Positions 32,984-42,680 of a DNA stretch of 64,000 bases are shown here, piece by piece; the first letter of the stretch is position 1, and each line of letters begins with the position of its first letter. Origin of the DNA: Eulemur rufifrons (Eukaryota; Chordata; Mammalia; Primates; Lemuridae). The position numbers were made by a program, and so were the translations under genes. Where the stretch lies: positions 53,904,501 to 53,968,500 of the forward strand of contig NC_090989.1 in NCBI RefSeq assembly GCF_041146395.1. Direction: 5' to 3'. Under the pieces are notes generated by a model, which did not search any database, was not told the DNA's origin, and saw nothing but the letters and a program-made list of their open reading frames with translations.

Positions 32984-33274
32984 AATACATTTTATCTATC
33001 AATACCAGACAATTTCATTGACTTTGTAAATCTTTTCACACTTAAGTTTTCCAAATGTCTAAATTATTGCTCTTGCAAGGGCATTCTCCTCTACCAGAAC
33101 ATTTTTTCCAGGTCACCTCTAGTGAAATCTTCAGCAACTACATCACCATCGAGTGCCAGGGACTGTCCCTGCCCCACATAGTTCTCGGAACGGGTCCTTT
33201 TGTGTTTACCAGCAGGTGAGTGAGCTAGTGCAGAATCCCATCTTATCACCTGTTTTCTCTGCCTGCTCCTGTCA

Positions 33275-33620
33275 CCATATGTGTTTGTTCAGGTCCTCCA
33301 AAAAGCAGATGCCAAGATGGGATTAGGTGTGCAGAGATTTATTACAGAAAACAACAGTGAAGGAAAACAGGAAAGCAGTCAGAAGAGGCTGGGAGGGCTG
33401 TCAGACCTTAATGTAGGTCTGACCTCTATAAAGGAGAGAGAAGTGAGGTTGGGGAGGAAGAGTTGTGAATTGCGGTGCAGTTCTAAGAAAATGTCAGCAA
33501 GGATGATGAGGAGTTTCAGCCACAAGAATGGCCCTGCCTTAGAATCCTTGCTGTACTTGGCTGTTGGGAGTAAGCTGATGGGACTTATAGCCTGGGCATG
33601 AGCATACTGATGAATTTAAA
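33275..33620 (-). mobile_element. LTR-like fragment, antisense
   Basis: caaaaagcagatgccaagat-type text followed by gcagagatttattacag (AATAAA on the minus strand) resembles an ERV LTR. Confidence 0.4.
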
Positions 33621-33671
33621 ATTGAGACCACTGACCAATGACTCTCTGTGTAGTAGAGTGCTGAAAGGCAC

Positions 33672-33858
33672 ATTTGCACAGCCCTCACACCATAATGCTA
33701 CACTTCTTTTGCCTAAATGCCTTGAAGAAAGGGAAGAGACATAGCATATACTCAGGTTGTGGCACCTCTCTTCTGAGCACTTTAACACTTTATACTTCCC
33801 TCTGAAATTATAATTACACCCAGTGATGGGAACAGAACAGAGCCAAACCACCTGGCTT
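33672..33858 (-). pseudogene. Exon 6 remnant of the third DPPA copy
   Basis: Begins after TTTCTCAG with AGCCAGGTGGTTTGGCTC against GCGTCAGGTGGTGTGTGGTC in DPPA2, and ends with codons for ALWCEGCAN against NMLCPDCAK, so the CxxC pair is still visible. 187 nt, against 196 and 199 nt in the functional genes. Confidence 0.65.
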
Positions 33859-33859
33859 C

Positions 33860-34095
33860 TGAGAAATCAATTCAGGAATAGTGTTGACATCTGCCAGGAG
33901 AAAGTGAGCTGCATATAGTAAAGGGAGAGGTGCCCTACAGGAACCCACTTTCCAACCTATAGACTCTTAAATGCTGAGTGACTTGTTTCATTGCTTCCTT
34001 TCCACCACTTTCCCATTGGAAGCTAATTAAAATTGAACTTGTTCCTTCTACTCCACCAGTACTATTATTATCAGTCTTACCAGAAACTTTTTGGG
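33860..34095. other. Intron remnant of the third DPPA copy
   Basis: Lies between its exon 5 and exon 6 remnants; no repeat recognised. Confidence 0.4.
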
Positions 34096-34099
34096 TCTA

Positions 34100-34360
34100 G
34101 GATTCAAAAGTGGCAGTAACAGTAGCTGAAGCTACTGCTATAGGATTGTCTGATCTTGAGCCTTTCTTTGAATATAATGGTTGCACAGCCCTTTGGTCTG
34201 AGTTACTTATCAAATATATTTTAGTCATGTCAAGGGTAGTGGCCACTTCAGTATTCTTCCCTCTTTTAGATCTTCGCTGAGGCATTGCTGAACTGACCAA
34301 CATCAAGACTCTTTCTGGATATGACAGTTTCTGCACCACTTCTGCTGACGTGAGCATGTT
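34100..34360 (-). pseudogene. Exon 5 remnant of the third DPPA copy, still open
   Basis: Follows acceptor CTGTTTGCAG at the place of CATTTGCAG in DPPA2. It is 261 nt, against 262 nt in DPPA2 exon 5, and open for 87 codons in the ancestral phase; a TAG follows where the donor should be. The reading includes PQRRSKRG (DPPA4: TQRRSNVH), NTEVATT (human DPPA2: NTVEVITS), RAVQP (DPPA2: KAVQP) and NPIAVASA (DPPA2: CPIPASAE). The LASW motif is gone. Confidence 0.7.
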
Positions 34361-34595
34361 CTGCAAACAGGTCTTATGATCAGTGTCCTAAAGTGAGGTA
34401 CCGCTAACTTTTATTTTAATGAGTGTTACTTATTTCAGTAGTTCAAAACATGTGCAGGTGGAAGGGAGTGTGGAAAGAGCAATGTATGGGAGGAGAGTCT
34501 GAGGACAATGTCCTCCCCCTTTTTTATTCCTCTGCTTTCTCTGACCTTGCTTAACACCTAAATTAGGCAAAATAAATCAACATAAGGATTGTGAG

Positions 34596-34890
34596 TTTAA
34601 GGCTGGGCTGGTGGCTTATGCCTGTAATCCTAGCACTCTGGGAGGCCCAGGTGCGAGGATCACTTGAGGTCAGGAGTTCAAGACCAGCCTGAATAAGAGC
34701 GAGACCTCCTCTCTACCAAAAATAGAAAATATTAGCTGGGAGTGGTGGTACGCGCCTGTAGTCCCAGCTACTCAGGAGACAGAGGTAGGAGGATCACTTG
34801 AGCCCAGGAGTTTGAGGTTGCTGTGAGCTATGATCATGCAATTGCACTCTATCAGTTCAACAGAGACTCTGTCTCAATAAATAAACAAAT
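34596..34890 (+). mobile_element. Older Alu
   Basis: Dimer, short linker, ends (aaat)n; between exon 4 and exon 5 remnants of the third DPPA copy. Confidence 0.9.
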
Positions 34891-34938
34891 AAAAAGAATT
34901 ATGAGTTTATCCCATTACTGTCCTTCCCCAAGGTGACT

Positions 34939-35267
34939 TTTTTTTTTTTTGAGACAGAGTCTCGCTCTGTTGCCCAGGCTAGAGTGCCGTGGTGTCAGCC
35001 TAGCTCACAGCAACCTCAAACTCCTGGGTTCAAGCAATCCTTCTGCCTCAGCCTCCCAAGCAGCTGAGATTACAGGCATATGCCACCATGCCCAGCTAAT
35101 TTTTTTCTCTATATATTTTTAGCTGTCCAGATCATTTCTTTCTATTTTTAGTAGAGACGGGGTCTTGCTCTTGCTCAGGCTGGTCTCAAACTCCTGACCT
35201 CGAGCGATCCTCCCTCCTCGGCCTCCCAGAGTGCTAGGATTATAGGCGTGAGCCACTGCTCCTGGCC
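34939..35267 (-). mobile_element. Lemur-type Alu
   Basis: Complete reverse dimer; caaggtgacttt on both sides is the target duplication, so it cut the third DPPA copy next to exon 4. Confidence 0.94.
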
Positions 35268-35275
35268 TCAAGGTG

Positions 35276-35317
35276 ACTTTGTTATGCATGTTTATACTAT
35301 CTTTCATAAGTCACTTT
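35276..35317 (-). pseudogene. Exon 4 remnant of the third DPPA copy
   Basis: Read in the exon phase it gives KVTYER, stop, YKHA, stop, QS, against [16 protein letters not shown] in DPPA4 and [16 protein letters not shown] in DPPA2. The HA pair and the preceding tyrosine align. Stops are TAG at 35299-35297 and TAA at 35284-35282. An Alu follows directly. Confidence 0.65.
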
Positions 35318-35410
35318 TTTTGTGTGGAGCATAAAAGGGAAACAAAAATTAACAAGAGGACTCATAGTCCTATCTTTGCTCTGAGCAGCAGAAATTCCCG
35401 ATTTACTAAC

Positions 35411-35508
35411 CCAGTCATCAGCACTTAAGCTATATTTTTGGCACCAGTTAGTGCATGCACAGGAGGCAGACTGGTTGGCCAGGGAAGTATTCTTTTGGGG
35501 AAACTTAA
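35411..35508 (-). pseudogene. Exon 3 remnant of the third DPPA copy
   Basis: Shares with DPPA2 exon 3 the runs TTTCCCCAAAAG, CCAACCAGTCTGCCTCC and AACTGGTGCCAA, then AGTGCTGATG and the donor GTTAGTAA. Relative to DPPA2 it lacks about 17 nt in the proline linker and about 15-20 nt before the NWCQ codons. Homology goes on into the intron (TCTGCTGCT). Confidence 0.82.
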
Positions 35509-35526
35509 CATTAAAGAATAGAAGCT

Positions 35527-35860
35527 GGCCGGTCGCGGTGGCTCACGCCTGTAATCCTAGCACTCTGGGAGGCCGAGGTGGGCGGATCGTTTGAGCTCAG
35601 GAGTTCGAGACCAGCCTGAGCAAGAGCGAGACCCCATCTCTACTAAAAATAGAAACAAATTATATGGACAGCTAAAAATATATATAGAAAAAATTAGCCG
35701 GGCATGGTGGTGCATGCCTGTAGTCCCAGCTACTCGGGAGGCTGAGGCAGGAGGCTCGCTTGAGCCCAGGAGTTTGAGGTTGCTGTGAGCTAGGCTAACG
35801 CCACGGCACTCACTCTAGCCTGGGCAACAGAGTGAGACTCTGTCTCAAAAAAAAAAAAAA
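35527..35860 (+). mobile_element. Young lemur Alu
   Basis: Near-consensus dimer; aaagaatagaagct on both sides. Confidence 0.96.
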
Positions 35861-35929
35861 AAGAATAGAAGCTAAAAAGGAATTGAATAAAATAGTCATA
35901 AATAACATTTGCATAACCTCCAGTGCATG

Positions 35930-36060
35930 TGGTATATTACATATATTAATTACATATCATTAACTCTTGCAACCCGTGAGATAAATATTATGACTATTCC
36001 CATTTAGCTAACAGATGATCAAGATCAACCAGCAATTGTAATAACAGAGCTGATCCTGAA
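35930..36060 (+). mobile_element. MIR remnant
   Basis: attaactcttgcaacccgtg and ttcccatttagctaacag fit the MIR core. Confidence 0.5.
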
Positions 36061-36064
36061 ACCT

Positions 36065-36785
36065 AGATCTTAGACTTCTTATGCCCTTAATTTTTACAGG
36101 TCACTAATGCTTTGCCCAACATGCATGCCTGCCTCTTTTCTAGTTTTGAAGCCCCCACTGACAGGTCAGGTCATTGAAACTATAGCTGTGTTATACTAAC
36201 CATATAGGGCAATGAAGGCTTAGAATTGAAATGCAGAAATACTCAGTTGACCACTATCTTCATTTCTCAATATCATCCTACACTACACACAACCCAACTG
36301 CATTTTATCACTACCTTCTTCTACTTTGCAGAACTCCTAACACACTTCTATATTCTACTTAATTCTAGGTATTTTGTTACAGAGGAACATACTTAAATGC
36401 ATTCTTCTGGGAATAAAATATGTATCCCTAACACATTAAAAGACAATACCAAGTGTCATTTTTCTAGAACTATTCCATCCTCTTGGCTTGCAATAATGCT
36501 ACTCTGCCCCTCATTCATTGACCTAAAAAAACCTATCAAAATCCCTATGGAACTTCTTGTGTAAAAGGTAACATGCTGATAATAAATTTATATATAAAGA
36601 ACTCCCAAAAGTCAATAATAAATAAAAAAAAACAAACAACCCAATAAAAAATGGGCAAACTTCTTACACACTCTACCAAAATGATACGTGGAGTGCAAAT
36701 TATTACAATAAAAGACCACTGTATATTGATTAGAATAGCAAAAATTTAAAATAGTAATCATACCAAGTGTTTTATATTTTATTTT
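36065..36785. other. Nothing recognised
   Basis: AT-rich intergenic DNA; 36590-36770 has an A-rich part that may be L1. Confidence 0.35.
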
Positions 36786-36787
36786 AT

Positions 36788-37040
36788 TGAAACAGGATCT
36801 CATTATGTTTCCCAGGCTGGCCTTGAATTCCTGGCCTCAAGTAATCCTCCAGCCCCAGCCTCCCAAAGTGATCTGATTACAGGCATGAACCACCACACCC
36901 AGCTATTTTTTTCTGTTTTTAGTAGGAGGGGCTTGCTCAAGCTGGTCTCGAACTCCTGACCTCAAGGGATCCTCCTGCCTCCTCCTGTCTAGCACTCCCT
37001 GAGTGCTAGGATTACAGGCCTGAACTACCACGCCCAGCCT
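36788..37040 (-). mobile_element. Old, rearranged Alu
   Basis: Reverse; both arms partly deleted. Confidence 0.75.
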
Positions 37041-37179
37041 ATCAAAGTGAGATTGAAGCAGGGTTTTGAAGGACAAACAGAATGTAGAAGGTTCTGGCCT
37101 CTGTTTTCTAGTTAGAGCATGAGTTCCGGAATGCTGCGGAATTCTTGTCCAGTTTCCGTGAACCTCTTATAACTCTCTC

Positions 37180-37280
37180 CAATGGTATGAATCCCCCGAT
37201 GTTTGGGAGTCCTTCCCCTTCCTCATCTGTTGTGAAGATAAACAGGACTTTTTCAATCTCTAGCTCTGAGGTCTCTACAC
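37180..37280 (-). pseudogene. Possible exon 2 remnant of the third DPPA copy
   Basis: After TACTCCCAG the minus strand reads GATTTCTGTG and, further on, codons for EIEKVLFIFTTDEEG, compared with [14 protein letters not shown] in DPPA2 exon 2. It lies within an open frame of 111 codons and at about the expected distance upstream of the exon 3 remnant. The match is weak. Confidence 0.28.
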
Positions 37281-37340
37281 AGAAATCCTGGGAGTAGTCA
37301 TGTGACAGATACCATTTCCTTTTTGATTTCCAAACTAAAT

Positions 37341-37552
37341 TCTTTTTTAACCCTTCGTGGTAAAATGTACATAGCGAAATGCACAGATCTTGAGTGTACA
37401 CTGTGAAGAAATTTGAAAAACGTGTAGCCAACTCCTCAATCAAGATAGGAAAAATGTTTCATTCCCACTTAAAAGTTCCTTTGTGAACCCTCCCAGTCAA
37501 TTCCCATCACTCCTGCCCTGGGGGAAACCTCTGTTCTGGTTTCTATCACCAA
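37341..37552 (+). mobile_element. Old L1 3'-end fragment
   Basis: gcacagatcttgagtgtaca, cagtcaattcccatcactcc and tctgttctggtttctatcac are typical. Confidence 0.6.
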
Positions 37553-37554
37553 GA

Positions 37555-37735
37555 TCAGTGGTTCTTACTCTCTACAATGTATCAGAATCACCAGCAGGAT
37601 TCCTCAAAACAAGTTGCTGGACCCCACCCTCAGAGTCTGATTCAGGTCCTGGGGCCCAGTAATTTGCATTCTAGCAGTCCCAGGCTAATGCAGTTCCTGC
37701 CGGTTTGGGGACTAAATGAAAACCACAGTTTCTAA
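37555..37735 (+). mobile_element. MER5-like hAT element
   Basis: cagtggttcttactctctac, accccaccctcagagtctga and gggcccagtaatttgc are MER5 text. Confidence 0.75.
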
Positions 37736-37739
37736 TACT

Positions 37740-38100
37740 ACCTATCTTTAAAACGGTAAGGAATAGGAAAACAAGGAAAGGGTTGGATGAGAAGTATTTT
37801 ATTTACTTTAGTTACACAGATTGTCCTCTTGTTGCTTATCTTTCTTTGCAAATGGTTTTAAAATAAGAGAAGACGGAAGAATACAAAAATGAACAAAGGA
37901 AGTGGTAATTCATCGATAAATATCACTTTGAAAATAACTTTTTTATTTTCTGAATTATCCTACCCCCAATATCTGGTCCATTACTGATTCCCTTCAAGCT
38001 TAGCTACATTTCCACCACCCACCAGAGTCCAGGCTATCAACATCTCTTGCTAAAAATAAACACATCTTAACTGGTCTCATGTAATACACACTGCCTCCCC
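37740..38100. other. Nothing recognised
   Basis: Intergenic AT-rich stretch. Confidence 0.35.
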
Positions 38101-38410
38101 CGCCCCTCCTTTGTCCACACTGGAGGCCAGTGTGTTTTTAAAATACAAATCTGACCTTTCAGCCCAGCCCCTGGAATCCCTAATGGCTCTCTTGTGTTTT
38201 TAAAGATAAGTTAAAGCAAAGCTCTGCATTGTCTGGGCCTCTATTACTCCCTGGTCCCATGTGGTATCTATGTCCCCCAGCTCCTGACTTCCAGCACATT
38301 GGCCTTTCAGGTTTTCTGTTACCCACCTCAGCATCTTCACAGGCCCTTCGCACTGGCTGGAATGTCCTTTCCTCTCCTTGTTTTTTCTATTTAATTCTTA
38401 CTCACTCTCA
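38100..38410 (+). mobile_element. L2 fragment
   Basis: aatccctaatggctctcttg, gtctgggcctctattactcc and cctttcctctccttg fit L2. Confidence 0.6.
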
Positions 38411-38639
38411 GTACTGAACTGATGTCAGTTCAGTACTTTTTCTAGGGAAATCTTCCCTTAGGTAATGGACTCAGAAAAGAAAAATAACACCTTTGAAATG
38501 ATTTGCCTCCTTCAAGCCATTCCAATCTAGGTATTCCATAGCCAGAACAAAAGGTAATGATCCAAGCCAGTTTTCCTAATGCAAGGACTACTCCAATGTC
38601 TCCTCTAACTTCCTGTTTCCTCTCAGTATAGAAAGTTCT

Positions 38640-38907
38640 TGTTTGAGACCAGCCTGAGCAAGAGCGAGACCCTGTCTCTACTAAAAATAGAAAGAAATGA
38701 TCTGGACAGCTAAAAAAAAAAAAAATATATATATATATATTAGCTGGGGATGCTGGTACATGCCTGTAGTCCCAGCTACTCGGGAGGCTGAGGCAGTAGG
38801 ATCGCTTAAGTCCAGCAGTTTGAGGTTGCTGTGAGCTGGGCTGACGCCACGGCACTCTAGCCTGGGCAACAGAGTGAGACTCTGTCTCAAAAAAAAAAAA
38901 AAAAAAA
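38640..38907 (+). mobile_element. 5'-truncated Alu
   Basis: Starts inside the left arm (gtttgagaccagcctgagc). aaagttctt on both sides shows it inserted in this truncated form. Confidence 0.9.
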
Positions 38908-38939
38908 AGTTCTTTCTCCTGTCTTTTCTTATCCTTCAA

Positions 38940-39298
38940 AAAATATTGTAATTTCAGCAGTTTTCTTATTCTTTAGATAGTGGCAATTGAAATATCGGGT
39001 GATTACACCTTTGGACTTTATATTCTAAAATAGTAGTGTGGCAGAGGAGACAAACATGGTTCTGGCTAAGTAGTTGAAAAATAATTTGTTAAAGACCTCC
39101 TAAACTAGTTTTTAGAGAGGATTAAGTATGACATTCATAGAGGGAACAGGAAACAGAATTCCAGGTGCCATACACAAGAGAGAATTTTTCTTTCTAAGAT
39201 GTAACTCACAGCAGAAAATTATTTTCCCAGAGAATGTTATATAAAATTACATAGTGACTATCTATGCAGTAATACGTTAGTTAAAAAGGAGAAATTGA
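38940..39298. other. Nothing recognised
   Basis: AT-rich intergenic DNA. Confidence 0.35.
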
Positions 39299-39884
39299 TT
39301 TTTTTTTTTTTTTTTTTGAGACAGAATCTCACTCTGTTGCCTGGGCTCGAGTGCCGTGGCATCAGCCTAGCTCACAGCAACCTCAAACTCCTGGATTCAA
39401 ACAATCCTCCTGCCTCAGCCTCCCGAGTAGCTGGGACTACAGGCACACATGCCTGACTAGTTTTTTCTATTTTTTTTTTTTGAGACAGAGTCTCACTCTG
39501 TTGCCCAGGCTAGAGTGAGTGCCGTGGCGTCAGCCTAGCTCACAGCAACCTCAAACTCCTGAGCTCAAGCGATCCTCCTGTCTCAGCCTCCCGAGTAGCT
39601 GGGACTACAGGCATGCACCACCATGCCCGGCTAATTTTTTCTATATATATTTTTAGCTGTCCATATAATTTCTTTCTATTTTTAGTAGAGATGGGGTCTC
39701 GCTCTTGCTCAGGCTGGTCTCGAACTCCTGAGCTCAAACGATCCAGTTTTTTCTATTTTTAGTAGAGACAGAGGTCTCACTCTTGCTCAGGCTGGTCTCG
39801 AACTCCTGACCGCAGGGGATCCCACCCCCCCGCTTCAGATCGCCCATGGTCCCACCGCGTGGTGAGCCACCGCACCTGGCTCAA
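39299..39884 (-). mobile_element. Outer Alu split by another Alu
   Basis: Right arm at 39299-39465, left arm at 39746-39884; the end near 39815-39865 is scrambled relative to other copies. Confidence 0.88.
39466..39745 (-). mobile_element. Inner young Alu, 5'-truncated
   Basis: Inserted in the linker of the outer Alu with target copies agttttttctatttt. Lacks about the first 60 nt. Confidence 0.9.
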
Positions 39885-40139
39885 ATCTTTTTGACAAGTA
39901 TATCATCAGTAATATTGTATACTTCTCATTGTATTATAACGTAAAACATATTTTAGTTTGTACTACTCCTGGTGATGCCAAATTTAAATGACGTTAAGAC
40001 AGAAATAACCAAATTTCGATTTTTATGTTTATAAGCTCAATCACGCCAAAATGTAGAAATCTGCTTGGGGCACTTTTAGATAAATTTACTCCAATTCAAT
40101 CAACTGGGATTTTAAAATTTTCCCATCTTTAATTTCCCC

Positions 40140-40720
40140 ACCTCTGCTCCTTGGCTGACAACCCTCGGACGTGCGGTCACATCACTTTTGATTCCTGTCA
40201 GGGAGCTCTTAGGCTTTCTCCATGTAAATCCATCTACCTCTGCCAGCAGTGTCTTGGCAGGGCCTCCGACTTCAGCTCAGTGACTTCAGCACCTCCTCTT
40301 GGGGTCTCCCTTGGTCTTCGGAGCCGAAGGAAGTTGGGAGGGCTGGATCTAGATTTCTCACACCACCATTCCTATTGCCCCTCACAACTGGTTCACACCA
40401 CACGCACTTGTGGGCACAGACCTATCTGAATGGAAGTTACTTTTACTATCCATATGGGAAATGGAAGCGCAAATCTCCTCTCTTAGCACCTACCCCTGCA
40501 AACAGCAAGATCATCCCGTGTTGTCCCAATGTCAGAGAATTCATTTGAGGCACGTGGAGTATATAGCTTCAACCATTTGTCTCTCTACTTCTTAATAGGA
40601 AGCACGATAGGGAGATGGAATGGGGGAATAGAGTGTGGTGATTAACATTTTAGAAACATTTTGGGGGAGGTTTGTGGGGATTAGGGCAAGTTGGGGGGTA
40701 CATGTGACTGGAGTTTTATT
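40140..40720. other. Unassigned, GC-richer stretch
   Basis: Holds overlapping plus-strand open frames of 92 and 99 codons; no family resemblance recognised and codon pattern not convincing. Confidence 0.3.
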
Positions 40721-41323
<603 letters not shown>

Positions 41324-41612
41324 GACCGGGCACGGTGGCTCTCGCCAGTAATCCTAGCACTCTGGGAGGCTGAGGTGGGAGGACTGCTTGAGGTCAGGAG
41401 TTTGAGACCAGCCTGAGCAAGAGCAAGATCCCCATCTCTACCAAAAATAGAAAACATTAGCCAGGCGTGCTGGTGCGCTCCTATAGTCTCAGGGACTCGG
41501 GAGGCAGAAGGACTCTCTCCTCCAGGAGTTCAAGGTTGCAGTAAGCTATGATGACACTGCACTCCAGCCTAGGCAACAGAGCCAGATACTATCTCAAAAA
41601 ACAAAACAAAAC
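41324..41612 (+). mobile_element. Older Alu
   Basis: Dimer with many substitutions, ends in acaaaacaaaac. Confidence 0.88.
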
Positions 41613-42205
41613 ATGGGAAGAAAAGGAAATAGAATAGAAACATGAAATGAAAATAGGGAAAATGTTAAAAAAGGAAACAAAATTAAAATAATACACATAC
41701 AATATGGTACAAAATGTGTATTATTTATTACAATGAAAAATTCTGACTAACAACCAATGGGGGTTATGGGGAATAACAATGTGAAACTGTAAAAACATTC
41801 TGCTTCCCAAAACTTTCCTCTCTTGCTTTAACATTTATTGAGGATTCTTGCCCAAACGTATTAATCAACATCATGATGGTCACAAATTTTCCAACTCCAC
41901 CACTCCTTTCAGTATGTTACTTTTGCATTGGAAGAGAAAAAAAATTCCCTGCTCCTAATAACAGTATTGTCTTATTTATAAAACAGTATTAAAAGTTGCT
42001 ATTAAAACATAAGACAAGTGAAAAAACAGCAGATCTTTTCCATACTCACTGGAATATAAATCAGAAAGTACACAAAAAATTAATCAAACTCAGTTGGATA
42101 CATGAGATATATGTAGCTTTTTTATTTTTTGCTTATTTCTACAAGAAAGCAAGCTTTTTGTGTGAAGTGGAAATAATACTAACAAAGTGCCTTGTGTTTT
42201 TAGCC
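41613..42205. other. AT-rich DNA downstream of DPPA4
   Basis: No repeat or gene recognised. Confidence 0.35.
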
Positions 42206-42211
42206 TTTATT
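42206..42211 (-). terminator. Candidate DPPA4 polyadenylation signal AATAAA
   Basis: First clear AATAAA on the minus strand after the stop, giving a 3' UTR of about 460 nt. A GT-rich run (TTTGTTAGT) follows about 25 nt later, as expected for a cleavage site. Later signals further down cannot be excluded. Confidence 0.5.
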
Positions 42212-42643
42212 CAAAGTATAAGTCCCAGGTTATTAAGAAAACTTTGAAAAATGTTTTGTAAATGAAGGACAGAAGTAACAGTCTGTCTTTGCTTTCAAAT
42301 ACTACTACTTCTTCACTCACCTCCTTCACAATGCTCGGTTGAATAAGTTAAGAGCTACTGAAGTCACTTCTATTTTAGAAGGCTAAACATCTTGTAATAT
42401 GAATGACTTCTCTTCTGGCTAACTGGAATTAAAGGCAATTTGTGAAGTGTCTCTGTAGTCCAACCCACGGAGCAACAGGCATCACTAGGGGTCTGAGGGT
42501 AACATCTCACCCCGCCAGTCCGCATGGCCTGTGAGCAGGTGTGCAGAGGACCAGAGTTCAGCTGTGGGTGGCACCACAGAATCCACTGTCAAGCTTTTCT
42601 GCCATTAATTTACAATCATAGATGTGTCCTTTTTTCTGGTATT

Positions 42644-42680
42644 CTACTCCCATTGTAGACTTTTTATTAAGACCTTGTTC
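42644..42680 (-). CDS. DPPA4: DPPA4 last coding exon (residues 306-317) and stop
   Basis: Acceptor TCCTTTGTAG before 42680; completes Arg306 and reads [11 protein letters not shown] then TAG at 42646-42644. This tail equals the human one as I recall it. The preceding intron is 3.1 kb. Confidence 0.94.

Larger units (their letters stand above)
33672..35508 (-). pseudogene. Third, decayed DPPA2/4-family copy between DPPA2 and DPPA4 (gene-level span)
   Basis: Four blocks on the minus strand match consecutive exons of DPPA2/DPPA4 in the right order: exon 3 (35508-35411), exon 4 (35317-35276), exon 5 (34360-34100) and exon 6 (33858-33672). Intron sequence after exon 3 also matches DPPA2 intron 3 (TTAATTTTTGTTTCCCTTTT versus TTAATTTTTATTTCCCTCTT). 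So this is a segmental, intron-containing duplicate, not a processed pseudogene. The exon 3 donor GTTAGTAA is the same unusual one as in DPPA2, which points to DPPA2 as the closer relative. Exon 4 has two stops and exon 3 is deleted in part, so no full protein can be made. Alus at 34596-34890, 34939-35267 and 35527-35860 inserted later. First exons and the last exon were not found with confidence. Confidence 0.8.

Noticed and set aside
35276..35317. The third DPPA copy as a functional gene
   Set aside because: Two stops in exon 4, deletions in exon 3 and loss of the exon 5 donor rule out a normal protein.
33672..35508. The third DPPA copy as a processed (retro) pseudogene
   Set aside because: Exon remnants are separated by intron-like DNA, part of which matches DPPA2 intron sequence, so it is a genomic duplicate.
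37108..37443. 111-codon minus frame as an independent gene
   Set aside because: Half of it is old L1 3' sequence; only a weak DPPA2 exon 2 likeness remains, which is listed as tentative.
38442..38939. 165-codon minus frame, the longest in the window
   Set aside because: Mostly Alu in reverse plus neighbouring DNA; Alu frames are long by composition.
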